Shown here in pieces: positions 40,082-48,654 of a DNA stretch of 64,000 nt. The translations under genes were made by a program, and so were the position numbers. Origin of the DNA: Nitrospirillum amazonense (GTDB lineage: Bacteria; Pseudomonadota; Alphaproteobacteria; Azospirillales; Azospirillaceae); assembly GCF_007828045.1 (NCBI RefSeq), contig NZ_VITN01000019.1:62001-126000 (forward strand), in the 5' to 3' direction. Each line of letters begins with the position of its first letter. The first letter of the stretch is position 1. The notes under the pieces were generated by a model, which saw only the letters and a program-made list of their open reading frames with translations, did not search any database and was not told the origin of the DNA.

Positions 40082-40471
40082 CTATGCCTTAAGTCGCACT
40101 TCTCCGTCCTTCCAGGGCGCCCGGGCGGCGAAGAGAAGTTCGCCTTCCTCCACCATGCGCTGGGCGATGGAGCCATCGACCTGCAGAGCACTGCGGAAAT
40201 CGCCCATGCACAGGACCGTCACGGCGGCGGGCAGGTCCAGGCGGCCCAGGGTGGCCAGCGCCAAATTGCCGTCCCAGCAGGGCAGCGGCGCCTCGTCATC
40301 GATGACGATCAGGAAGTGGCCGGTGGCACCCTCACCACGCATCGGCGATGGGACCAGGAGATAGATGCGCCACGGGCGCAAGGCGTTGACCAAGGCCAGC
40401 AGGGCGGCCGCTATCCGTTGCGCGCCAACCCACCGGTCGCCCCAATGCCCGGGCCTCTCCGCCGCCGCCAT
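40082..40471 (-). CDS. Nucleotidyltransferase-fold protein lacking catalytic residues
   Basis: A 129-residue protein whose order of elements matches small MNT-type nucleotidyltransferases: IYLLVPSPMRGEGATGHFLIVID corresponds to the usual LFGSRARGxxxxDSDIDLLV. It is followed by LDLPAAVTVLCMGDFRSAL and a C-terminal IAQRMVEEGELLFAAR typical of that group. The GS and DxD residues needed for catalysis are replaced (PS, HF). It is probably a pseudoenzyme or regulatory subunit. GGAGG lies 6 bases before the ATG. A downstream small HTH gene suggests a two-gene unit of unknown role. The family call is a pattern judgement. Confidence 0.6.
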   Translation of the reverse strand: MAAAERPGHWGDRWVGAQRIAAALLALVNALRPWRIYLLVPSPMRGEGATGHFLIVIDDEAPLPCWDGNLALATLGRLDLPAAVTVLCMGDFRSALQVDGSIAQRMVEEGELLFAARAPWKDGEVRLKA

Positions 40472-40537
40472 GCCGTCCTCCCTGGGTTGGTCGTCTCCTG
40501 CCCCGCGTCGCCGCTGCCTGGTGTCGAATAGAAGCGC

Positions 40538-41323
40538 TTACCGGCCCTTGAACTGGGGCGGACGCTTCTCGGCGAACGCGCTCATGCCTTCCTTCTGATC
40601 CTCCAGCGCGAAGGTCGAATGGAACAGCCGGCGCTCGAACCGCAGGCCTTCGGCCAGGGTCAGCTCGAACGCGCGGTCCACCGCCTCCTTCGCCATCATC
40701 ACGGCGGGGCGGGAATAGCCGCAGATCTTCTCCGCCACCTTGATCGCCTCATCCACCAGCTCCGCCGCCGGAATGATACGCGCCACCAGGCCCGCCCGCT
40801 CGGCCTCCACCGCGTCCATCATGCGGCCGGTCAGCACCAGTTCCATGGCCTTGGCCTTGCCGATGGCGCGGGTCAGGCGCTGGGTGCCGCCGGCGCCGGG
40901 AATGGTGCCGATGGTGATTTCCGGCTGGCCGAACTTGGCCGTGTCGGCAGCCAACAGAATGTCGGCCATCATGGCCAGTTCGCATCCGCCGCCCAGGGCA
41001 TAGCCCGCGACCGCCGCGATGGTCGGCTTGCGGCAGGTGGCCAGGCGGCCCCACTTCTTGGTGATGAAGTCGCCCAGATAGGCATCCATGTAGGTCTTGG
41101 ACTGCATCTCCTTGATGTCGGCGCCGGCGGCGAAGGCCTTCTCGCTGCCCGTCACGACGATGGCGCCAATGGAATCGTCGGCCTCCAGCCGATCCAGCGC
41201 GTCCTGCAGGTCGGTCACCAGACCGTCCGACAGGGCGTTCAGCGCCTTGGGACGGTTCAGGCGGATCAGGCCCACGGGCCCCCGCACCTCGACCAGGATG
41301 TTCTCGTAGGCGAACTCGGACAT
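40538..41323 (-). CDS. Enoyl-CoA hydratase (crotonase family)
   Basis: A 261-residue crotonase-fold enzyme. The oxyanion-hole blocks [11 protein letters not shown] and [16 protein letters not shown] are present. The first catalytic Glu lies in GGGCELA, and the second in [17 protein letters not shown]. The C-terminus [13 protein letters not shown] is typical of short-chain enoyl-CoA hydratases in beta-oxidation. AGAGGA precedes the ATG at 41323; the extension to 41356 is rejected. It is divergent from a FadR/GntR-type regulator 410 bases away, which fits control by an acyl or carboxylate ligand. Confidence 0.94.
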   Translation of the reverse strand: MSEFAYENILVEVRGPVGLIRLNRPKALNALSDGLVTDLQDALDRLEADDSIGAIVVTGSEKAFAAGADIKEMQSKTYMDAYLGDFITKKWGRLATCRKPTIAAVAGYALGGGCELAMMADILLAADTAKFGQPEITIGTIPGAGGTQRLTRAIGKAKAMELVLTGRMMDAVEAERAGLVARIIPAAELVDEAIKVAEKICGYSRPAVMMAKEAVDRAFELTLAEGLRFERRLFHSTFALEDQKEGMSAFAEKRPPQFKGR

Positions 41324-41733
41324 TGGGGTCCTCTCCAGGATGATGGCCGCAGGCATCGTCTCGCCGGCGCCGGATTGGGAACCGGGACCGCATCACGGCC
41401 CGACCAGTTTCCGCGACCTGCCCGCTATCATGAAAAGGGCAGGCAAATACCGAAGTCGATAGGATTATTCCAGCGATCCGCCCGGCCTGACTAGAAAAAG
41501 GGGGTGAAGGCTGGAAATGGGGCTTGCGAAGTTTGTGAAGTGCCTCTCGTAAGGCTGCCGCGCCACCATGCCCAAGCCCGAAAGGTTGCCTGTTACGGGC
41601 AATCCTGGAATGATCCGCCGCAATGCGCGGGCCTGGTGGCTCCAAACCGGTACCTGTGCCCCTGCCCGCTCGTGGCTCTGCCTGCTCGTGACCCTGCCCG
41701 CTCGTGACCCTGCCCGCTCGTGAAACGAACACC
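41324..41733. other. Divergent region between enoyl-CoA hydratase and GntR regulator
   Basis: A 410-base spacer. Its only distinctive content is a tandem 16-base repeat near the right end. No convincing gene, terminator or classical promoter could be read in the remainder. Confidence 0.5.
41664..41727. repeat. Four tandem 16-bp repeats
   Basis: The units begin at 41664, 41680, 41696 and 41712 and follow the pattern GCCCGCTCGTGACCCT. The middle two differ at one base and the outer two diverge at their ends. The array overlaps a GTG at 41704 that is in frame with the regulator gene, so it complicates the start call. It could be an operator array or the product of slippage. Confidence 0.85.
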
Positions 41734-42519
41734 GTGACGACCCAGACTGCAAAGATGCCCGCGGTTCCCCCCCGTGGCGGGGCACCGGCCCAGGCGGCGC
41801 GGCGGATGCGCGATGAGATCCTGGCCCTGCCCGATGGCGCGCCACTAGGCTCGGAAGAGGAACTGCTGGCCCGCTATGGCCTGAGCCGGCCCACCCTGCG
41901 TCAGACGGCCCGTATCCTGGAGCAGGAACAGTTGCTGGTGGTGCGCCGGGGCAACGGCGGCGGCTATTACGGCCGGCGGCCGGACATCGGCGCCGTCACC
42001 CAGGCCGCGGCGCTATACCTGCGTCTGCGCCAGACCACGGTGCGCGACGTGCTGGACGCCTTCCAGCTGGTGAATGTGGAGGCCGCCCGCCTGGCCGCCC
42101 TGACGGATACGATGAGCGCCGACGCCAAGGGGGGCGCCGACGCCACGGGCGCGCGGCTGGACCTGGCGGAGTTCCGCCAGCATCTGATGGACCGCAAGGA
42201 CGTGACCTACCTGGCGGCCGACGTGGTGCGGGACGAGGTGGCCCTGTACGCCATCCTCATGCGCATGGCGGGCAACCCGGCGTTGGAGCTGTTCCACCGC
42301 ACGCTGTTCGAATTCGGCCAGCGCGACGCCAACCTGCGCGTCTTCCAGGGCCATCCCGACCGTTGCGCCCACTGGCGCACGGGCCGCCTGCGCATGGTCG
42401 ATGCCATCCTAGCCCGCGACCCGGAGATGGCCGTGCTGCTGGCGCGTCGGCAGAACCGCCTGATGCTGGACTGGGTGTCGCCGGAAGTGGAGCGGGAGTC
42501 CATCGCCCCCCGTGACTGA
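41734..42519 (+). CDS. FadR/GntR family transcriptional regulator
   Basis: A regulator of about 261 residues. The N-terminal winged helix shows the GntR pattern (PLGSEEELLARYGLSRPTLRQTARILEQEQLLVVRRGNGGGYY). The C-terminal part is helical (VRDVLDAFQLVNVEAARLAAL; HRTLFEFG) as in the FadR/FCD subgroup. The start is unsure. GTG at 41734 lies just after the tandem repeats, GTG at 41704 lies within them, and ATG at 41755 is the latest option; none has a clear ribosome site. It may control the divergent enoyl-CoA hydratase or the downstream hydrolase, by position only. Confidence 0.85.
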   Translation: MTTQTAKMPAVPPRGGAPAQAARRMRDEILALPDGAPLGSEEELLARYGLSRPTLRQTARILEQEQLLVVRRGNGGGYYGRRPDIGAVTQAAALYLRLRQTTVRDVLDAFQLVNVEAARLAALTDTMSADAKGGADATGARLDLAEFRQHLMDRKDVTYLAADVVRDEVALYAILMRMAGNPALELFHRTLFEFGQRDANLRVFQGHPDRCAHWRTGRLRMVDAILARDPEMAVLLARRQNRLMLDWVSPEVERESIAPRD

Positions 42520-42579
42520 GCCAACAAGAAGGGGGGCGGCCAGTCATTCCGCTCCCGTAACGTTACAGGGATAACGCCG

Positions 42580-43440
42580 ATGAACGGGCCCGTCTCTCGC
42601 TTCTATTTCTCCGACCGCCTGCGCCTGCACTATGTCGAGTGGGGCCGGGAGGACAAGCCCACCCTGCTGCTGGTCCACGGCGGCCGCGACCATTGCCGCA
42701 GCTGGGACTGGGTGGCGCAGGATTTGGCACGCGACTTCCACATCCTGGCGCCCGACCTGCGCGGCCATGGCGACTCCGCCTGGACCCAAGGGGGCGCCTA
42801 TACCCTGGCGGAGGTGGTGGCCGACCTGGTGCAGCTGCTGCGCCAGCGCGCCGGCCGCAAGGTGGTTGTCATGGGCCATTCCTATGGCGGCGCGGCGGCC
42901 CTGTTCCTGGCCAGCCTGTACCCCGAGCTGGTGGAGCGGCTGGCGGTGGTGGAGGGCACCTGGCCCTGGCAGGAGCTGCGGACGCAAAAGCCCTTGGCCG
43001 ACCGTTTCCGCGCCTGGGTGGACAAGGTGCACGAGCTGTCGGCCCGGGGCCCGCGCAAATACCAGACGCTGGAGGAAGCCGTGGCCCGCATGCAGGCGGA
43101 GAACGGCTTCCTATCGACCGACCAGGCGCACCACCTGACGGTCCACGGCCTGCACCAGAACGAGGACGGCACCTACAGCTGGAAGTTCGACAATTACATC
43201 CGCACCGCCTATCCCTTCCGCATCAGCCTGGATGAGCTGCGGGACCTTTGGTCGGCGGTCAGCTGCCCCACCCTACTGATCAACGGCGGGAAAAGCTGGG
43301 TGGAGGATCCGGTGGCCAACGGTGCCGCCGCCCTATTCCCGCAGGGCCGGACGGCCATGATCGCGGATGCCGGCCATTGGCCGCATCACGACCGCCTTGA
43401 CACGTTCATGGCGATCACGCGCCCCTTCCTGGCGGGCTGA
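42580..43440 (+). CDS. Alpha/beta-fold hydrolase
   Basis: A 286-residue hydrolase. The oxyanion block LLVHGGRDHCRSWD, the nucleophile elbow GHSYGGAAAL (Ser near residue 109), a cap region with an Asp/Glu-rich segment, and the catalytic His in DAGHWPHHD are visible. AGGGA lies 8 bases before the ATG. It follows the GntR regulator by 60 bases on the same strand. The spacer contains the palindrome GTAACGTTAC (42557-42566). Substrate cannot be inferred: esterase, C-C hydrolase or haloalkane-dehalogenase-like activities share this fold. Confidence 0.9.
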   Translation: MNGPVSRFYFSDRLRLHYVEWGREDKPTLLLVHGGRDHCRSWDWVAQDLARDFHILAPDLRGHGDSAWTQGGAYTLAEVVADLVQLLRQRAGRKVVVMGHSYGGAAALFLASLYPELVERLAVVEGTWPWQELRTQKPLADRFRAWVDKVHELSARGPRKYQTLEEAVARMQAENGFLSTDQAHHLTVHGLHQNEDGTYSWKFDNYIRTAYPFRISLDELRDLWSAVSCPTLLINGGKSWVEDPVANGAAALFPQGRTAMIADAGHWPHHDRLDTFMAITRPFLAG

Positions 43441-43457
43441 CTGGTGGGCTGACACCC

Positions 43458-44000
43458 CTATCGCGGCCGCAAGCCCTCGACCAGCAGGGCCAAGGCCTCG
43501 GCCAAGGCTTGCTCCTGTGCCTCCACCGCCAGGCGGTCGGCGACGCCCACCAGCATCTTGGCCGCGCGGTGCAACTCCGCCACCGTGAGGTCCGCGCGCA
43601 CCAGGCCGGCCCCCTGCGCCGAGGCCAGCGGCGGGGCCAGCACGGCGTCAAGCAGCCGGTGTAGCCCCTGGATGAGGGCGGGCCCGTCCTCCTCCGCCTC
43701 CAGGCTGGCGATCAGCGGGCCGTGCAGCACGGCCTGGCGGGCGATGCGGCACAGGAAGGGATAGAAGGCGGCCGGGTCGCCGCCGGTGCCCGCCCAATCC
43801 TGGGCCAAGGCCGTCAATTGCCGCTCGAACACCGCCAGGGCCAGCGCGCGGCGGTCGGCGAAGTTGCGGTAGAGCGTGGCGCGGCCCACCCCGGCCTCCG
43901 CCGCAATGGCCTCCAGCGCGACATGATAGCCGTGGCACTGGAACAGCGCCGCCGCCGCCGTGATCAGCCGTTCCCGACGGTCCTGCGCATCGCGACGCAC
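43458..44000 (-). CDS. TetR family transcriptional repressor
   Basis: A 180-residue repressor. The N-terminal helix-turn-helix is visible (RERLITAAAALFQCHGYHVALEAIAAEAGVGRATLYRNFADRRALALAVF). The C-terminal ligand-binding helices are less conserved. The GTG at 44000 has AGGAG seven bases upstream and is preferred over a TTG at 44033. It is divergent from the emrA-emrB-OMF operon, and a perfect 14-base palindrome lies between them. It very likely represses the efflux genes until a toxic compound binds, as for other TetR/efflux pairs. Confidence 0.92.
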   Translation of the reverse strand: MRRDAQDRRERLITAAAALFQCHGYHVALEAIAAEAGVGRATLYRNFADRRALALAVFERQLTALAQDWAGTGGDPAAFYPFLCRIARQAVLHGPLIASLEAEEDGPALIQGLHRLLDAVLAPPLASAQGAGLVRADLTVAELHRAAKMLVGVADRLAVEAQEQALAEALALLVEGLRPR

Positions 44001-44108
44001 GGGGCCGCTCCTTCCCTGGGGAGATTTCTTCAACCGGAACGCCGCGATGGCGTATCGGGTTGCGCCGCCTCAAAAATTTTCCGCCACGGCGATTGTCACG
44101 GAACATCT

Positions 44109-44122
44109 GGACAGGCCTGTCC
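44109..44122. promoter_or_regulatory. Palindromic operator candidate for the TetR repressor
   Basis: GGACAGGCCTGTCC is a perfect 14-base palindrome between the divergent tetR and emrA genes, 52 bases before the emrA start. A TTGTCA (-35-like) lies just upstream. A partial copy (AGGCCTGCCC) occurs near the emrA start. Confidence 0.65.
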
Positions 44123-44173
44123 GTTTACAGCGGCCGTTCACCCAGCCGCCCCTTCCCTGAGCAGGCCTGCCCT

Positions 44174-45481
44174 ATGAGCGATGACGAGACGCCACGCAAG
44201 GACCACCAGCCCCAGGGCGATCGTCATCAGGGCGACGACAAGCGACAGGGCGACAAGAAGCGGACCGAGAACGGTGACGAAGACGGCAAGGAGGAGAAAA
44301 AACCCTCCCCCCTCGCCAACCCGCGGGTGCGCATCGGCCTGATCATCGCGGCCGTGGTCATCGTCGCGGCCCTCATCGCCTGGGGCATCTACTACTGGAC
44401 CACCGGCCAGTACGAGCAGGAGACCAACGACGCCTATCTGCAGGCCGACATGGTGACCGTGGCGCCCAAGGTGGGCGGTTATGTCGAGCAGGTGCTGGTC
44501 GAGGACAACCAGTTGGTGGAGCCCGGCCAGCCCCTGGTGAAGATCGATGAGCGTGAGACCAAGGCGCGGCATGACCAGGCCGTGGCCCAGGTGGCCCAGG
44601 GCAAGGCCGCCATCGTGGAATACCAGGCCCAGATCCGCCGGCAGGAGGCGGAGATCGTCCGCGCCCAAGCCCAGCTGGCCGGCGCCCGCAGCACCGCGCT
44701 CTATGCCCAGCGTCAGGTCGACCGCTACACCCCCCTGGCCGCCAGCGGCGCCCAGACGGCGGAGCAGTTGGACCAGATGCGCCAGACCCGGGACCAGGCC
44801 AGGGCCGAGGCCGCCGCCGATGAGGCGCAGGTGGAAAGCGCGCGGCGCCAGATTGATGTGCTGAACGCCCAGATCCAGAGCGCCCAGGCCCAGGTGGAGC
44901 AAGCCCAGGCCCAGGTGGACCAGGCGGACGTGGATTTGCGCAGCACCCTGGTGCGCAGCAGCATCAGGGGCCGGGTGGGCGACCGCACCGTGCGCGTCGG
45001 CCAGTACGTGCAGACGGGCACGCGGCTGATGTCCATCGTGCCGCTGGAGGGGGTCTACCTGGTCGCCAACTACAAGGAGACGCAGATCGGCCTGATGCGC
45101 ATCGGGCAGCCGGCCACCTTCACCATCGATGCCGTCAGCGGCGGGGAGTTCCACGGCACCGTGGACAGCTTCGCCCCCGGCACCGGCGCCCAGTTCGCCC
45201 TGCTGCCGCCGCAGAACGCCACCGGCAACTTCACCAAGATCGTGCAGCGCGTGCCGGTGCGCATCCGCATCGAGGCGGGGCCGGAGGCGCGCAAGGTGCT
45301 GGTGCCGGGGCTGTCGGTCATCGTCACCATCGATACCATCGGCGCCAAGGAGGAGCAGCGCCGTATCAAGGAAGAGGCCAAGCGCACGGAGGAGCGCCGA
45401 CAGCGCGAGCATGACGACGCCGTCCAGCGCAACCGGGAGGCGGAGAAGACCAACCAGCCGCAGAACGGGGCCGGGAAATGA
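44174..45481 (+). CDS. emrA: EmrA/HlyD-type membrane fusion protein
   Basis: A 435-residue periplasmic adaptor of a tripartite efflux pump. A charged cytoplasmic N-terminus (about 50 residues rich in Lys/Asp/Glu) precedes one transmembrane helix (IGLIIAAVVIVAALIAWGIYYW). The biotinyl-lipoyl-like half-motifs (VAPKVGGYVEQVLVEDNQLVEPGQ), a coiled-coil hairpin rich in Gln/Ala and a beta-barrel follow. A second charged, Gln/Arg-rich tail ends the protein. The ATG at 44174 is chosen over an upstream frame that extends into the operator region. The stop overlaps the emrB start (ATGA). Confidence 0.92.
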   Translation: MSDDETPRKDHQPQGDRHQGDDKRQGDKKRTENGDEDGKEEKKPSPLANPRVRIGLIIAAVVIVAALIAWGIYYWTTGQYEQETNDAYLQADMVTVAPKVGGYVEQVLVEDNQLVEPGQPLVKIDERETKARHDQAVAQVAQGKAAIVEYQAQIRRQEAEIVRAQAQLAGARSTALYAQRQVDRYTPLAASGAQTAEQLDQMRQTRDQARAEAAADEAQVESARRQIDVLNAQIQSAQAQVEQAQAQVDQADVDLRSTLVRSSIRGRVGDRTVRVGQYVQTGTRLMSIVPLEGVYLVANYKETQIGLMRIGQPATFTIDAVSGGEFHGTVDSFAPGTGAQFALLPPQNATGNFTKIVQRVPVRIRIEAGPEARKVLVPGLSVIVTIDTIGAKEEQRRIKEEAKRTEERRQREHDDAVQRNREAEKTNQPQNGAGK

Positions 45482-47061
45482 GCGCCGCCGCCGCGACTGC
45501 GGACCCGAAGGGGAATGCGTCGAAGGCCGACAGCGGTGCCTGGCTGGCCGTGGCGGCCGGCACCATCGGCGCCCTGATGGCCACGCTGGACGTTTCCATC
45601 GTCAACGCCGCCCTGCCCCTGATCCAGGGAGAGGTGGGCGCCAGCGGCAGCGAAGGCACCTGGATCTCCACCGCCTACCTGGTGGCGGAGATCATCATGA
45701 TCGCCCTGGCCGGCTGGTTCGTTCGCCTGCTGGGCCTGCGCACCTTCCTGTTGATCGTCACCGCCGGTTTCGTCCTGTCGTCCATGGCCTGCGGCGTCTC
45801 CAACAACCTGGTGCAGATGATCATCGGTCGCGTGGGCCAGGGCATGACCGGCGGCGCCATGATCCCCACCGCCATGACCATCGTCTCCACCCGCCTTCCG
45901 CCCAGCCAGCAGCCGGTGGGCATCGCCATGTTCGGCGCCACCGCCGTGCTGGGGCCCGTGCTGGGGCCGGCCATCGGCGGCTATCTGGCGGAGAATGTCA
46001 GCTGGCACTACGCCTTTTTCCTGAACCTGCCCATCGGCCTCACGCTGCTGGGCCTGCTGACGTTGGGGCTGCCTTCGGAAAAGGGTGATTGGGGCCAGTT
46101 GGCCGACGCCGATTGGCTGGGAATCCTGGGGCTGATGCTGGGCCTGGGCTGCCTGACCACCCTTCTGGAGGAGGGCCAGCGGGAGCGGTGGTTCGAATCC
46201 GACATGATCAACACCCTGGCCGGCGTCTCCATCGTCGGCTTCGTGCTGTTGATCGCGGGGCAGTTCGTGGCCCGCCGGCCGGTCATCCGCCTCAGCATCC
46301 TGGTCAGCAATCACAGCTTCGCCGCCGTCTTCGTCATGAGCCTGGTGGTGGGTGGGGCGCTGTATGGCCTGCTGTACCTGATCCCGCAGTACCTGGCCAA
46401 TGTGCAGGGCTATAACCCCGAACAGTCGGGGTATATCGCCATGATCAGCGGCGTGCCCACCCTGATGCTCATGCCCTTCTTCCCTGTTGCCGTGCGCCGC
46501 ATCGACGTGCGCCTGGCCGTCGCCATGGGCCTGGGCTTCTACGGCATCAGCTGCATGCTGAACAGCCACCTGACGCCCGACATCGCCGGGCCGGAGCTGG
46601 TGATGCCGCAACTGCTGCGCGGCGTGGGCCAGTTCTTCTCCATGCTGTTCCTGAACCAGGCGGCGACCGCGTCGGCCGGCAAGGACCATGCGGAGGATGC
46701 GTCCTGCCTGTTCAACGCCGCCCGCAACCTGGGCGGCTCCTTCGGCCTGGCCGTCATCTCCACCCTGCTGGACCAGCGCGACACGCTGCACATCAACCGC
46801 ATCGGCGAAAGCGTCACCTACAACTCGCCCGAGGGGCAGGCCTACGTCGCCCAGCTGACCCAGGCCTTCGCCAACGGCGATCCGGAGGGCGGGCGGCTGC
46901 GCGGTCTGGCGGTGTTCAGCCAGCAGGTGGCCCACCAGGCCAACGTCCTGACCTTCAGCGACCTTTTCTGGCTGTTCGGCATGATCCTGTTCGGCTCCAT
47001 CCCCCTGGTGCTCATGATGCGGCCGCTGCCCAAGGGCGGCGCGCCCGGCGGGGGGCATTGA
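45478..47061 (+). CDS. emrB: EmrB/QacA-type drug:H+ antiporter (DHA2, 14 TM)
   Basis: A 527-residue inner-membrane transporter of the DHA2 family of MFS proteins with about 14 hydrophobic segments. Motif D1 (LMATLDVSIVNAALPLIQGEVG) in helix 1, the loop after helix 2 and motif C (GATAVLGPVLGPAIGGYLAENVSWHYAFFLNLPIG) in helix 5 are diagnostic. It expels hydrophobic toxic compounds using the proton gradient and works with the adaptor and the outer-membrane channel encoded next to it. Overlapping stop and start codons on both sides show a tight operon. Confidence 0.94.
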   Translation: MSAAAATADPKGNASKADSGAWLAVAAGTIGALMATLDVSIVNAALPLIQGEVGASGSEGTWISTAYLVAEIIMIALAGWFVRLLGLRTFLLIVTAGFVLSSMACGVSNNLVQMIIGRVGQGMTGGAMIPTAMTIVSTRLPPSQQPVGIAMFGATAVLGPVLGPAIGGYLAENVSWHYAFFLNLPIGLTLLGLLTLGLPSEKGDWGQLADADWLGILGLMLGLGCLTTLLEEGQRERWFESDMINTLAGVSIVGFVLLIAGQFVARRPVIRLSILVSNHSFAAVFVMSLVVGGALYGLLYLIPQYLANVQGYNPEQSGYIAMISGVPTLMLMPFFPVAVRRIDVRLAVAMGLGFYGISCMLNSHLTPDIAGPELVMPQLLRGVGQFFSMLFLNQAATASAGKDHAEDASCLFNAARNLGGSFGLAVISTLLDQRDTLHINRIGESVTYNSPEGQAYVAQLTQAFANGDPEGGRLRGLAVFSQQVAHQANVLTFSDLFWLFGMILFGSIPLVLMMRPLPKGGAPGGGH

Positions 47062-47063
47062 CG

Positions 47064-48599
47064 ATGCGGCGCCCGGCCCTGCTTCCGCCCCTGCTCTCGT
47101 TATTGGCCGCCTGCACGGTGGGACCCGACTACAAGGGCCCGCCCGACGTGGCGCCCTGGTCCGAAGCCGCCGGCCAGTTCCGCCGCGCCGCGAGCGCGCC
47201 GGTGGATGCCGCCACCCCGCCGGCGCGCTGGTGGGACGGCATGGGCGATCCGGAGCTGGTCCACCTGGTGGACCTGGCCCTGGCCGCCAGCCCGACGCTG
47301 AAGGCGGCGCAGGCCCGCGTGCTGGAGGCCCGCGCCCTGGTGGCGCAGCAGCGTGCCGCCCTATTCCCCCAGGGGAACGCCACCGCCCTGGCGGCCAAGG
47401 CCCGCATCCCCACCGGCGCGCTGTCCACCGCCGACAATCAGATCAATGCCGCCCTGGCACGCGAGGCCATCACCAATCCCAGCCTTTTCCCCGGCGGCAC
47501 GCCGCCGCGTGTGGACATCCCCAACCATGTGACCACCGAGCTGTACAACCTGGGCTTCGACGCGCGCTGGGAACTGGACCTGTTCGGCGGCACGCGGCGG
47601 GAGATCGAAGCGGCGGCGGCCCAGACCGACGCGGCCGCCGCCCAGGTCGAGGACGCCCAGGTGCAGTTGGCGGCGGAGGTGGGCCAGGCCTATGTGGGCC
47701 TGCGCGATGCCCAACACCGGCTGGACCTGACCCGCGCGTCGGCGGCGGCCGAGCACCGCATGCTGGACCTGACGGTGGACAAGCGCCGCCTGGGTACCGC
47801 CACGGACGCCGACGTGGCCCGGATGGAGACCCAGGCCCGGCAGACCGACGCCCAGATTCCGCCGCTGGAGGGCCAGGTGGAACAGGCCATGGACCAGCTG
47901 GCCCTGCTGGCGGGACAGGAGCCCGGCACCATGGACGCCGAGCTGACACCCATCCGCCCCCTGCCCTTGCCGCCGACGGTGGTGCCCGTGGCCGACCCGG
48001 CCGCCCTGCTGCGGCGCCGGCCGGACATCCGCGCCGCCGAACGCCAGCTGGCCGCCAGCAATGCGGAGATCGGCCACGCCGTGGCCCAGCTGTTTCCGAA
48101 TGTCAGCCTGTTCGGCAGCATCGGCTTCGGTTCCAACAAGGTGGACACCCTGTTGCGCAGCAGCAGCCTCAGCATGATCGGCGCGCCCATGCTGAGCTGG
48201 AACGTGCTGGACTGGGGCCGGGTGCGCGCCCAGATCCGCCAGGCCAGCGCCGCCAACCAGGAAAGCCTGGCCCAGTACCAGAACACCGTGCTGCAGGCCC
48301 TGCAGGACGCGGAGAGCGGCCTGTCGCGCTACGGCCACCAGCGTGCGGCCACCTTCCAGCTGGCGGGCGCGCTGGACGTGGCCACCCGCGCCCAGCGCCT
48401 GGCCGACGCCCGCTATCGCGGCGGCACCGCCACCGCGCTGGAAGCGCTGGACGCCGAGCGCCAACGTTTGCAGGTGGAGCAGAGCCTGGCCCAGGCCCAG
48501 GCGCAGACCAGCGACGACTACATCGCCTTGCAGAAAAGCCTGGGCCTGGGCTGGCAGCCGGTGGATCCGGCGCAGTTGCCCGACCCGCCGGATTACTGA
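47064..48599 (+). CDS. NodT family outer-membrane efflux lipoprotein
   Basis: A 511-residue TolC-like channel protein. The N-terminus is a lipoprotein signal with lipobox LLAAC, then TVGPDYKGPP, the hallmark opening of NodT/OprM-type outer membrane factors. Two outer-membrane-efflux repeats follow: long amphipathic helices with ALAASPTLKAAQARVLEARALVAQQRAALFPQ and, in the second half, AERQLAASNAEIGHAVAQLFPNVSL. A TTG at 47058 is in frame, but the ATG at 47064 gives the compact signal. It completes the tripartite pump with EmrA and EmrB. Confidence 0.93.
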   Translation: MRRPALLPPLLSLLAACTVGPDYKGPPDVAPWSEAAGQFRRAASAPVDAATPPARWWDGMGDPELVHLVDLALAASPTLKAAQARVLEARALVAQQRAALFPQGNATALAAKARIPTGALSTADNQINAALAREAITNPSLFPGGTPPRVDIPNHVTTELYNLGFDARWELDLFGGTRREIEAAAAQTDAAAAQVEDAQVQLAAEVGQAYVGLRDAQHRLDLTRASAAAEHRMLDLTVDKRRLGTATDADVARMETQARQTDAQIPPLEGQVEQAMDQLALLAGQEPGTMDAELTPIRPLPLPPTVVPVADPAALLRRRPDIRAAERQLAASNAEIGHAVAQLFPNVSLFGSIGFGSNKVDTLLRSSSLSMIGAPMLSWNVLDWGRVRAQIRQASAANQESLAQYQNTVLQALQDAESGLSRYGHQRAATFQLAGALDVATRAQRLADARYRGGTATALEALDAERQRLQVEQSLAQAQAQTSDDYIALQKSLGLGWQPVDPAQLPDPPDY

Positions 48600-48654
48600 G
48601 GCGGAACCAGGCTCGGGCTGCGGCGTTTCCCGGTGATGAACGGAGGTGGAACCC

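Noticed and set aside
45070-47058. 662-codon open frame opposite emrB
   Set aside because: Antisense to a clear DHA2 transporter; its composition (Gln/His/Gly/Arg) shows no fold or motif.
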